Source: JBQTHI01 sp052390035
GTDB lineage: Bacteria > Actinomycetota > Acidimicrobiia > Spongiisociales > ZC4RG35
Length of the DNA stretch: 6,800 bases
Assembly (NCBI GenBank): GCA_052390035.1
Contig: JBQTHI010000124.1
Location: 1 to 6,800, forward strand
Reading direction: 5' to 3'
Below the pieces are notes generated by a model. The model saw only the letters and a list, made by a program, of their open reading frames with translations, searched no databases and was not told the DNA's origin. The translations under genes were made by a program, and so were the position numbers. Positions 1 to 5,043 of the stretch are shown here, in pieces (within the stretch, counting starts at the first letter, position 1; each line of letters begins with the position of its first letter).

Positions 1-198
1 GTCGGCTGCGGCGGCGATGGTGGGGGGTGGCCTGGTCTGATGCGGGCTCAAAAGGCGTCGCCGGTGGGGTGGACTGTCAGGGTCGATCCGCATCCCTGTC
101 TGGTGGATCGCGACGTGATGGTGGTACCAGCACAAAAGGACCAGGTTGTCGGGGTGGTGGCCGCCCCCGTGGCTGCGTTCTATCAGGTGGTGGATTTG
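1..198 (-). pseudogene. HNH endonuclease (DUF222/13E12-type), C-terminal remnant
   Basis: The reverse strand reads an HNH nuclease core, IHHLIERSHGGG, followed by HHPDNLVLLCWYHHHVAIH. This gives the two His of the first strand, the Asn of DNLVLLC and the closing HHHVAIH. The tail continues in a basic, proline-rich segment (RIDPDSPPHRRRLL), as in the actinobacterial DUF222 plus HNH proteins that are often repeated in these genomes. The N-terminal DUF222 domain and the usual Cys-containing lead-in to the HNH core are missing, because the upstream sequence switches at about 198/199 to the end of an ISL3-type element. The downstream end leaves the window. Family assignment is firm. That it is a broken fragment rather than a gene start follows from the junction. 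The biological role of these proteins is poorly known. Confidence 0.75.
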
Positions 199-357
199 GG
201 GCTCATCGGGTTTCAGCGGGGTGTGACCGTGGCGAGTAAGTCCCAGTTGGGCTTCCCGGCGTAGAGCAATGCTCGAATCCGGTAATTCCGACGCCGAAAG
301 CCGAAGGCCACCCGCTTGACCCGCTTGATCAGGTTGTTGAGCGCCTCGGTGGGCCCT
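199..357 (-). mobile_element. ISL3-family insertion sequence remnant, right end
   Basis: This stretch holds the last 47 codons of an ISL3 transposase and about 14 bases after its stop. The plus-strand sequence beginning at about 199, GGCTCATCGGGTTTCAG, resembles ISL3 terminal inverted repeats, which commonly begin GGCTCT or GGGT; that comparison is from memory. It sits exactly where HNH coding sequence begins (198), so this is probably the true element end. The other end and most of the transposase are absent, replaced at about 357-360 by IS21 sequence. ISL3 elements usually make 8-bp target duplications, but no second copy can be checked because the left end is lost. Confidence 0.6.
213..356 (-). 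pseudogene. ISL3-family transposase, C-terminal fragment
   Basis: Read on the minus strand from 356, the 47 residues begin GPTEALNNLIKRVKRVAFGF and end YAGKPNWDLLATVTPR before a TGA at 215-213. This matches the conserved end of ISL3 (IS204/IS1001/IS1096/IS1165) DDE transposases: the TEALNNLIK segment that carries the last catalytic Glu, then the Y-R-x-R-x-L-L-Y-A-G block. The codon immediately upstream in this frame is a TGA, and nothing upstream belongs to ISL3, so this is a dead fragment. It is read out of frame inside the longer open frame starting at 1008. Confidence 0.78.
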
Positions 358-1008
358 CACCCCGTAGTGCTTGGCCACCGGCACAAAGCTGGCCTGGACC
401 TTGCCGGTCTGGGGGTTGATCACCGTCGCCATCCGGTCCACCCGCCACTCCGTGGCGGTACCCCCGAGACGACGGAGCACCTGATCGATCCCCTCGACGA
501 GATGGGCCTGATCGTCGGAGTCGGTGATCCAAGCCCGGAACCGGGAGGAATGGGATAAAGCTCCCACCAGGACAAAGGCTTTCTCTCCCCAAGGCGTCTC
601 CGAAAGCTCCAACCAGTCCCACCCGATCTCTCGCCCGGGCGGGTGGCAGATATCGACGGTGGCCCGCCCCTTCACCCCCGAACACGGTTCACAATGGGGC
701 CGCAGCTCTCGCTCCCGGAGCTTGCGGACAAAGGTCGGATACGACTGCCCATACCCGAGGGCGGCCACCTCGGCGAAGAGGACCGTCGACCAGAGATGGG
801 CGTCGTCGGCCAACCGCTGGCGAACATAGGGCTCCACCCGATCGAAGGGATCCGTCGTCGAGCGGACCCGGACCCCCGCTTCGGCCTCACCGTTCAGATA
901 TCTACGGACGGTCTTGCGATCCCGCCCCAGGTGCCGGGAAATGGCCGAGATCGACCATCCCTGCTTCTTCAATGCTGCAATCTCCATGTCTTCCTCCGGT
1001 GCCAACAT
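358..1008 (-). pseudogene. istA: IS21-family transposase IstA, truncated (N-terminal 217 residues)
   Basis: IstA is the Mu-like DDE transposase of IS21 elements and works with the ATPase IstB. The fragment starts MLAPEEDMEIAALKKQGWS, with an HTH at about residues 18-38 (SISAISRHLGRDRKTVRRYL). A second DNA-binding stretch follows, then the rve integrase core begins. The first catalytic Asp is in EIGWDWLELS and the second in WRVDRMATVIN. The sequence leaves the family after PVAKHYGV, just before the usual Pro-Pro-x-x-Gly-Asn-x-K-Gly-x-x-Glu block, so the catalytic Glu and the whole C-terminus are lost and it cannot be active. The ATG at 1008 is preceded by GGAGAGGAG about 12 bases upstream. The frame stays open past 358 to the window start, through unrelated sequence. 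No istB is seen. Confidence 0.85.
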
Positions 1009-1093
1009 CAGAGCGGGGCTCCTCTCCAGGTCGGGTCATTGCTGACCGTCACCATGGAGAGGGGCCCCACCCAATCCGGGTAATTCCAGAGGG

Positions 1094-1140
1094 TGAGGAG
1101 TTTCAGTGATCAGGTCTGAGGAGTTCTATGTGATCGGGGT
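1094..1140 (+). repeat. two imperfect tandem repeats at the IS21 left end
   Basis: Two copies of a roughly 22-base unit follow each other: one at 1094-1115 (containing GAGGAGTTTCAGTGATC) and one at 1117-1140 (containing GAGGAGTTCTATGTGATC). They share TGAGGAGTT and GTGATC with small internal changes. IS21-family elements carry multiple such repeats at their ends as transposase binding sites, and these lie between the presumed element tip at about 1142 and the istA start at 1008. The match to a specific IS is not established. Confidence 0.55.
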
Positions 1141-1142
1141 CA

Positions 1143-1414
1143 ATAAGACCCAAAACCGCCGCTGGTGCCCCAACGTCGAAGACAGAAGCGACGGAAGCAG
1201 CGAAGTGGGCACCTCATGGCCCAGTTCAGCCAGCAAACTGGCTCCACCGTTCCCCTTCACCCCAGGGGGGTCAGCCACCGCCCGGATGCTCGACCAGTCA
1301 TAACACCATGCTAAAGACCCACGACGAGCCGAGCCGATCGAACGCCCCGCGTTCAAGGAAGTCGAAAGACCGCGCGCTGATCTACATCGGCGCCGGAATG
1401 ATCGCACTAGCCCT
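1143..1414. other. gap without a defensible gene
   Basis: Between the IS21 end and the permease gene I see no gene I can assign. A minus-strand frame of 93 codons (1407-1126) is low-complexity, rich in Arg and Ser, runs into the IS repeats, and resembles no family I know. A plus-strand frame from 1308 contains a single hydrophobic stretch (ALIYIGAGMIALALYLG) after a basic segment, like the N-terminus of a small membrane-anchored protein. It lacks a ribosome-binding site and runs antisense into the permease gene. It could be the 5' remnant of a lost gene. Confidence 0.4.
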
Positions 1415-2380
1415 CTACCTTGGCCGCTCGATCTGGTCTTCGAATCTTGCGGTTACCGCTCGACCGAAAAAAACTGCCTCACTGCCCGCCTCCACTTGGG
1501 ATCTTGCTTGGTGGCGGACAGTCGCCACAAGGGTGACAACGATGAGGATGGCGCCGAGCCATTGCCGTGTGGAGAGCCGCTCGTTGAGGAATAAATAGCC
1601 GGCGCTGATCCCGAAGACCGGGATGAGGGTGAGGAACAGTCCTGCGGTGGTTGCCCGAACGCCGCGCAAACCAGTCAGATAGAGCCAGAAGGCGATGCCG
1701 TAATAGAGGATCCCCGACGCCAAGGCGCTGACCCAGGCGCCGATCGAGGCATCGGGAATGCCGGAACTGGCGAGGCCCGCAGCCGAGACAGCCAGAATCA
1801 GAGCAAATCCGAGGGCGGCTGTCTGCTGGATCGCCACCACGTCAAGGGTGGACTCGGTGGCAATCCACTTCCGGGTGATCACTGTGTAGATGGCGCAGGC
1901 GGCCACGCCGGCAAGCGTCAACAGGACTCCAACTGGGTGACCATCGCCCGCCTCGAACACCACCAAGACCACCCCGGCTAGGGCCAGCAGAGCCGCGACG
2001 GCAGTGCCTCTATCGATCCGGTCGCCGAGGAACCACCACGCGAAGCCGATAATGAGCAGCGGCTCAGTGGCCCAGAGGAGGACCGAAAGGCTGGCCGTTA
2101 TGTAGGTCAGGCCGACCAGACTGAGCGCGTATGAGATGCCGGGGTTGAGGATGCCGAGGTAGCCGAGCCGACGTAGCTGAGGCGACCAAGGGAACCGCTC
2201 ACGACGGAACAGCATGAGCGGTCCCACCAGGAGAAGGCTGGCAGTCAGCTGCGCCGGCAGCAGGACGGTGGGAGGAATCTCGCTGACGGCATACTTGGCG
2301 ATGACGGTGGCGATCCCCCATGAGGCAGCGCCGCCGGCGAGGGCGAGCGCGTGTCGGTGAGGGGCGATCTTGTTGAGCAT
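1415..2380 (-). CDS. EamA/DMT-superfamily permease
   Basis: A 321-residue inner-membrane protein of the drug/metabolite transporter superfamily, with two EamA repeats at about residues 8-142 and 150-290 and about ten hydrophobic segments. Family-typical pieces are the opening ASWGIATVIAKYAV, the mid-repeat WATEPLL, and the second-repeat TLIPVFGISAGYLFLNERLS with its Glu near the end of helix 9. The ATG at 2380 follows CCAGGGAGTCGACC, giving a GGGAG Shine-Dalgarno about 6 bases away. The last 25 or so residues after RHQARSQ are hydrophilic and look unlike the family end, perhaps read-through after loss of the native stop. It follows arsM on the same strand after 138 bases, so it may be co-transcribed. 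EamA proteins export diverse small molecules. A link to arsenic, such as export of a methylated arsenical or arsenite, is inference from position only. Confidence 0.85.
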   Translation of the reverse strand: MLNKIAPHRHALALAGGAASWGIATVIAKYAVSEIPPTVLLPAQLTASLLLVGPLMLFRRERFPWSPQLRRLGYLGILNPGISYALSLVGLTYITASLSVLLWATEPLLIIGFAWWFLGDRIDRGTAVAALLALAGVVLVVFEAGDGHPVGVLLTLAGVAACAIYTVITRKWIATESTLDVVAIQQTAALGFALILAVSAAGLASSGIPDASIGAWVSALASGILYYGIAFWLYLTGLRGVRATTAGLFLTLIPVFGISAGYLFLNERLSTRQWLGAILIVVTLVATVRHQARSQVEAGSEAVFFGRAVTARFEDQIERPR

Positions 2381-2399
2381 GGTCGACTCCCTGGGAGTT

Positions 2400-2452
2400 G
2401 ATGGACGAGGATGCGACTAGACGAATCAGCGCGGCGCCGAGTCCTCGTCATC
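2400..2452 (-). other. inverted repeat in the arsM-permease intergenic region
   Basis: GATGGACGAGGA at 2400-2411 pairs with TCCTCGTCATC at 2442-2452. The arms are 11 bp with one bulged base, and about 30 bases lie between them. In minus-strand mRNA this would form a stem just upstream of the permease ribosome-binding site. There is no following T-run, so it is not a classical terminator. It could be an mRNA leader structure, a processing site, or chance in GC-rich DNA. Confidence 0.35.
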
Positions 2453-2518
2453 GCACAGCGCGTACCCGGGGAGTCGAGTTCGTCTCCGGCAGCAGCCGCG
2501 AATGCTCACGATGTCAGG

Positions 2519-3249
2519 TTAGGCGGCTGGCTTGTTCGCTTTGATGATGGCCGAGTCCATGCCGTCGGTGGCCTGATGGGTGGCCTCCATCGTTATGTCG
2601 ACGAAGCCGGCTGTCTCCAGCTGCTGACGGTACTCGGAGTAGGAGAGGGCGCCGGCGATGCAGCCGACCCCACGACCCTCGTTCGGCCCGCTCCTCTGGT
2701 GACAGGGCATCATCTGCAACCACGTCGGAGATCCCGATCCTGCCTCCTGGCTTGAGGACTCGGGCCATCTCGGCAAACACCGCAGGCTTGTCGGTGGACA
2801 AGTTGATGACACAGTTAGAGATGATCAAGTCGACCGAGGCGTCGCCGAGTGGGATGTCCTCCATGTAGCCCCTGAGGAACCCCACCCCCGCCTCGACTGC
2901 GTTGGCGCGGGCTAGGTCGAGCATCTCGTCAGTCATGTCCAGGCCGTACGCGAAACCGGTCTCCCCGACGCGACGTGCGGAAAGGAGGACATCGATGCCG
3001 CCACCGGAGCCAAGGTCGAGGACCGTCTCTCCTTCGTGCAGGCCGGAAACTGCCGTCGGATTCCCGCAACCGAGGCTGGCCTCCGCCGCTTCCACCGGAA
3101 GGGTCTCCAACTCGGCCCTGGAGTAAGTGTTGGCGGTGAGGTCGACCCCGAGGCTCTCGTCGCTACCCGCAGCCACACCCCGGGTCACAACACGAGCCCT
3201 TGGCCGCAGCTACCGCGTAGCGCTCCCGGACCTTCTCCCGCAGGTCCAT
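2519..3249 (-). pseudogene. arsM: arsenite S-adenosylmethionine methyltransferase, two frameshifts
   Basis: ArsM methylates As(III) using SAM in the cytoplasm. The ATG at 3249 opens MDLREKVRERYAVAAAKGSC, a typical N-terminus with a Cys-rich CCDPGCGCG, then hits TAG at 3165-3163. Dropping one base from the CCC at 3166-3168 (plus strand) joins it to the next frame: TYSRAELETLP, SLGCGNP, the SAM motif VLDLGSGGGID, GLDMTDEML and SNCVINLS. A second one-base surplus in the CCCC at 2668-2671 shifts the frame again. Removing it restores GSWVGCIAGALSYSEYR and a stop at 2519-2521. The repaired protein has 242 residues, with the three arsenic-binding Cys at about 61, 146 and 196. As given, the third Cys and the C-terminus are lost. 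The segment AGVGFLRG appears about three residues shorter than usual. Either a recent pseudogene or homopolymer sequencing error. Confidence 0.85.
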
Positions 3250-3273
3250 ATCACCAGCCAACTTCTACCTTTC

Positions 3274-3315
3274 ATATCGATGCTTGTCGAAATGTACTCG
3301 TCGTATCGACATACG
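3274..3315. promoter_or_regulatory. ArsR-type operator palindromes between arsM and arsR
   Basis: Two inverted repeats lie in the divergent intergenic region. At 3274-3293, ATATCGA and TCGAAAT form 7-bp arms with one mismatch around a 6-base centre. At 3302-3315, CGTAT-CGAC-ATACG is a perfect 5-bp-arm palindrome. Both contain the A/TTCGA-like core seen in many actinobacterial ArsR operators. They overlap the -10 region and the -35/spacer of the predicted arsM promoter, which fits steric repression by ArsR. Binding itself is inferred. Confidence 0.55.
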
Positions 3316-3319
3316 TCAA
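3291..3319 (-). promoter_or_regulatory. predicted arsM promoter
   Basis: On the minus strand, TTGACG (3319-3314) is a five-of-six match to the -35 consensus. It is followed after exactly 17 bases by TACATT (3296-3291), four of six for -10. Transcription would start near 3284, leaving a leader of about 35 bases before the arsM ATG at 3249. Both ArsR-like palindromes overlap this promoter. Confidence 0.5.
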
Positions 3320-3327
3320 TGTGTAAG

Positions 3328-3675
3328 ATGGCGTTCATGGAAGCGATGTGCTGTGTTCCGGTCACTTACGAGGCGATCTCCATGGATGACGCTCGGGACC
3401 TGGCCGCCGATTTCAAGGTGCTCTCGGACCCCGTTCGACTCCGACTGCTCAGCCTCATCGCCTCGGTTCCTGAAGGCGGGGTGTGCGCCTGCGATCTCAA
3501 CGAGCCGCTGGAACGGAGCCAGGCCACGGTCAGCCACCACCTCTCGGTCTTGGTCAAGGCTGGATTGATCACCAGAGAGCAACGTGGCAAGTGGGCCTGG
3601 TTTGCTGTCGCTGCCGACCGCGCTGAGTTCGTGAAGTCGGTTCTTGACGGCCACCCGGCCGTTGCCGTCGGTTGA
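3328..3675 (+). CDS. arsR: ArsR-family arsenic-responsive repressor
   Basis: A winged-helix repressor of 115 residues from this start that binds operator DNA and releases it on As(III). Landmarks are FKVLSDPVRLRLLSLIA (helix 2-3), GGVCACDLNEPLERSQATVSHHLSVL (recognition helix) and LITREQRGKWAWFAV (wing). Candidate As(III) ligands are the N-terminal Cys8-Cys9 pair and Cys53/Cys55 of the CAC motif; many actinobacterial ArsRs use an N-terminal CC plus one Cys near the HTH. The start is uncertain: in-frame ATGs occur at 3319, 3328, 3337, 3346 and 3382 without a strong ribosome-binding site. The frame is open back to 3127, but that part is antisense to the arsM 5' end. It is transcribed divergently from arsM, with operator palindromes between, so it probably controls both. 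It looks intact. Confidence 0.9.
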   Translation: MAFMEAMCCVPVTYEAISMDDARDLAADFKVLSDPVRLRLLSLIASVPEGGVCACDLNEPLERSQATVSHHLSVLVKAGLITREQRGKWAWFAVAADRAEFVKSVLDGHPAVAVG

Positions 3676-3680
3676 GTCAA
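3672..3680. promoter_or_regulatory. TTGAGTCAA palindrome, distal copy
   Basis: TTGAGTCAA (TTGA-G-TCAA) overlaps the arsR stop codon at 3673-3675 and recurs exactly at 3721-3729, 49 bases downstream in front of the fusion gene. It may be a second half of a two-site operator. A chance 9-base repeat cannot be excluded. Confidence 0.35.
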
Positions 3681-3714
3681 CATCCCTTCACGCTCTAACC
3701 CCAGGTTCGCTCAT

Positions 3715-3735
3715 TTGACTTTGAGTCAATATGAT
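3715..3735 (+). promoter_or_regulatory. operator and -10 element of the HTH-phosphatase fusion gene
   Basis: TTGACT-TTG-AGTCAA at 3715-3729 is a perfect inverted repeat with 6-bp arms. TATGAT at 3730-3735 is a five-of-six -10 hexamer immediately after it, which would place the transcription start at about 3742-3744, at the ATG of the fusion gene. That agrees with the lack of a Shine-Dalgarno and suggests a leaderless mRNA, common in Actinomycetota. A protein bound at the palindrome would lie between -35 and -10, a repression position. The sequence differs from the ATCGA-type palindromes upstream of arsR, so a different regulator, probably the fusion itself, may bind. Confidence 0.5.
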
Positions 3736-3743
3736 CTGAGTAT

Positions 3744-4397
3744 ATGGAGCGAGAATCACGGGCACGACGACACGCTGCCCTCAGCGACGACAAACGACTC
3801 CTAGTCGTCGACCAGCTCGCTCTGGGCGATCGGACGGTTGCCGAGTTGGCCGACCTGTCGGGCATGCGAGGCAACCTGCTAGCCCATCACCTCGACGTCT
3901 TGGAGGATGCCGGGCTGATTGCGCGCCGAATCTCGGAGGGGGATCACCGGCGCCGCTACGTGTCGCTGCGTTGGGATCAGCTCCCCTTGCCGATCGACCT
4001 GCCACCGATACCGATGGACAAGGTCGCCTTCGTCTGCACCCACAATTCGGCCCGGTCGCAGTTCGCGTCTGCCCTGTGGCAGCGGGTCACCGGTTCTCCC
4101 GCATCGAGCGCCGGAGCCCAACCGGCCCCCACGGTGCACCCGAAGGCGCTGAGGGTCGCCTCCGAGTTCGACGTCGACATCTCAAAGGCCACACCGTCCC
4201 ACTACGCGGCTCTGCCTGCCGATATCGATCTACTTATCAGTGTCTGCGATCGGGCAAACGAGGGAGGTCTCCCCTTGGCGACACGACACTTGCATTGGTC
4301 GATACCGGACCCGGTACCGGTCGGAACGCTCGACGCCTTTCGGTCCGCGTTCGCTGACATCGCCAAACGCGTGGGGTACATCGCAGGAGAAGGTTAA
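3744..4397 (+). CDS. ArsR-type HTH fused to LMW phosphatase/arsenate reductase
   Basis: 217 residues with two domains. Residues 1-80 form a winged helix of ArsR type (LLVVDQLALGDRTVAELADL, NLLAHHLDVLEDAGLIARR, wing at DHRRRYVSL) with no Cys, so it lacks a standard metal site. Residues 91-217 form a low-molecular-weight phosphatase/arsenate reductase fold. Its P-loop is C98-THNSA-R104 in VAFVCTHNSARSQFA, the acid-loop DP is D189-P190 in SIPDPVPVG, and a second Cys, C168, sits in ISVCDRANE. The fold is complete, so arsenate reduction is plausible, with the HTH perhaps tying repression to the arsenate or redox state of the enzyme domain (inference). Fusions of this type are known in actinobacteria. 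The ATG at 3744 has no clear ribosome-binding site and fits a leaderless start. The channel gene follows after 3 bases with GGAGAAGG at its front, so the two form an operon. It could alternatively be a regulatory phosphatase. Confidence 0.88.
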   Translation: MERESRARRHAALSDDKRLLVVDQLALGDRTVAELADLSGMRGNLLAHHLDVLEDAGLIARRISEGDHRRRYVSLRWDQLPLPIDLPPIPMDKVAFVCTHNSARSQFASALWQRVTGSPASSAGAQPAPTVHPKALRVASEFDVDISKATPSHYAALPADIDLLISVCDRANEGGLPLATRHLHWSIPDPVPVGTLDAFRSAFADIAKRVGYIAGEG

Positions 4398-4400
4398 GTC

Positions 4401-4982
4401 GTGAACAGGCGGGTCCTCGCCGAGGCTCTGGGTACGTCGCTGCTGCTCTACGTGATTGTCGGAAGCGGCATCGCCACAGAGACACTCGCCGACGATCCCG
4501 GGCTCAGGTTATTCGCCCATGCCATCGCCGTCGGCCTTGGGCTGGGTGCGGTGATCGCAGTGCTGCAGACGGTGTCCGGCTCGCATTTCAACCCGTCAGT
4601 GACGCTCGCGTTCTGGCGAACCCGACAAATCGAAGGGAGCGAAGCAGCGGGATATATTGCTGCTCAGGTCATTGGAGCGATCGCCGGTGTCCTCGCCGCC
4701 AACCTCAGCTTCGAGACGGCGCTGCTCTCGATCTCGACCACGGCACGCGGCGGGATTGGACTCGTGTTCGCCGAGGCGGTCGCCACCTTCGTACTCGTAC
4801 TAGCCATCCTGGCGCTGGCCAGAACCGGCCGTCCCGCGGCCATACCGATCGCGGTGGGGGCCTGGGTGGCTTCGGCGGTGTTCGCCACGTCGTCCACCGC
4901 GTTCGCCAACCCAGCCGTCACCATCGCCCGGATCTTCAGCGACACCTACACCGGGTTCCCGGCTTCCTCACCGTTCAAGTGA
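4401..4982 (+). CDS. MIP-family channel (aquaglyceroporin-like), C-terminal frameshift
   Basis: A membrane channel of the aquaporin/GlpF family. In ars operons such channels let As(III) leave the cell down its gradient after arsenate reduction. The start GTG at 4401 follows GGAGAAGG by 7 bases. The first half-helix motif is SGSHFNPSVTL (NPS at 64-66, a variant of NPA) and the second is FANPAVTIAR (NPA at 170-172, selectivity-filter Arg177). Five hydrophobic helices are visible. After SDTYTG the frame ends in FPASSPFK and a TGA at 4980-4982, with helix 6 missing. The next frame encodes it from about 4955: VPGFLTVQVIAGFAAAGVAAIRA. The usual loop (such as IAPAS) is also absent. A deletion of 1 or about 16 bases at about 4953-4957 explains both. 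As given it is probably inactive. It lies in one operon with the fusion gene and arsC. Confidence 0.8.
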   Translation: MNRRVLAEALGTSLLLYVIVGSGIATETLADDPGLRLFAHAIAVGLGLGAVIAVLQTVSGSHFNPSVTLAFWRTRQIEGSEAAGYIAAQVIGAIAGVLAANLSFETALLSISTTARGGIGLVFAEAVATFVLVLAILALARTGRPAAIPIAVGAWVASAVFATSSTAFANPAVTIARIFSDTYTGFPASSPFK

Positions 4983-5043
4983 TTGCAGGCTTCGCAGCTG
5001 CCGGCGTCGCCGCCATCCGAGCACACGCACAGGAAGGAATCCC

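Larger units (their letters stand above)
358..1142 (-). mobile_element. IS21-family insertion sequence remnant, left end
   Basis: The stretch contains the first two thirds of an IstA transposase (1008-358). Upstream of it, about 135 non-coding bases carry imperfect repeats of the kind IS21 elements have inside their ends. The outer boundary is placed at about 1142 because the minus strand there begins TGACCCCGATCAC, and IS21 elements start with TG and end with CA. The rest of istA, the helper gene istB and the right end are missing. Beyond 358 the sequence is ISL3 material. The exact outer end is an estimate. Confidence 0.6.

Noticed and set aside
1021..1062. CCTCTCCA / TGGAGAGG inverted repeat upstream of istA as a terminator
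   Set aside because: The arms are 8 bp apart by 26 bases and lack a T-run. It may be an IS end feature but cannot be supported as a terminator.
643..1083. Plus-strand open frame opposite the IS21 transposase
   Set aside because: It is the complement of a clear IstA coding sequence and has no recognisable motifs.
276..1088. Near-identical short string AATCCGGTAATTCC at about 277 and with one extra G at about 1074
   Set aside because: The first copy is ISL3 coding sequence (NYRI codons) and the second lies in the IS21 leader. A 13-14 base similarity without extension is most likely chance.
3127..3327. Upstream extension of arsR to an ATG at 3127
   Set aside because: This stretch is antisense to the arsM 5' end and crosses the divergent promoter and operators. 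ArsR proteins normally begin shortly before the CC motif.
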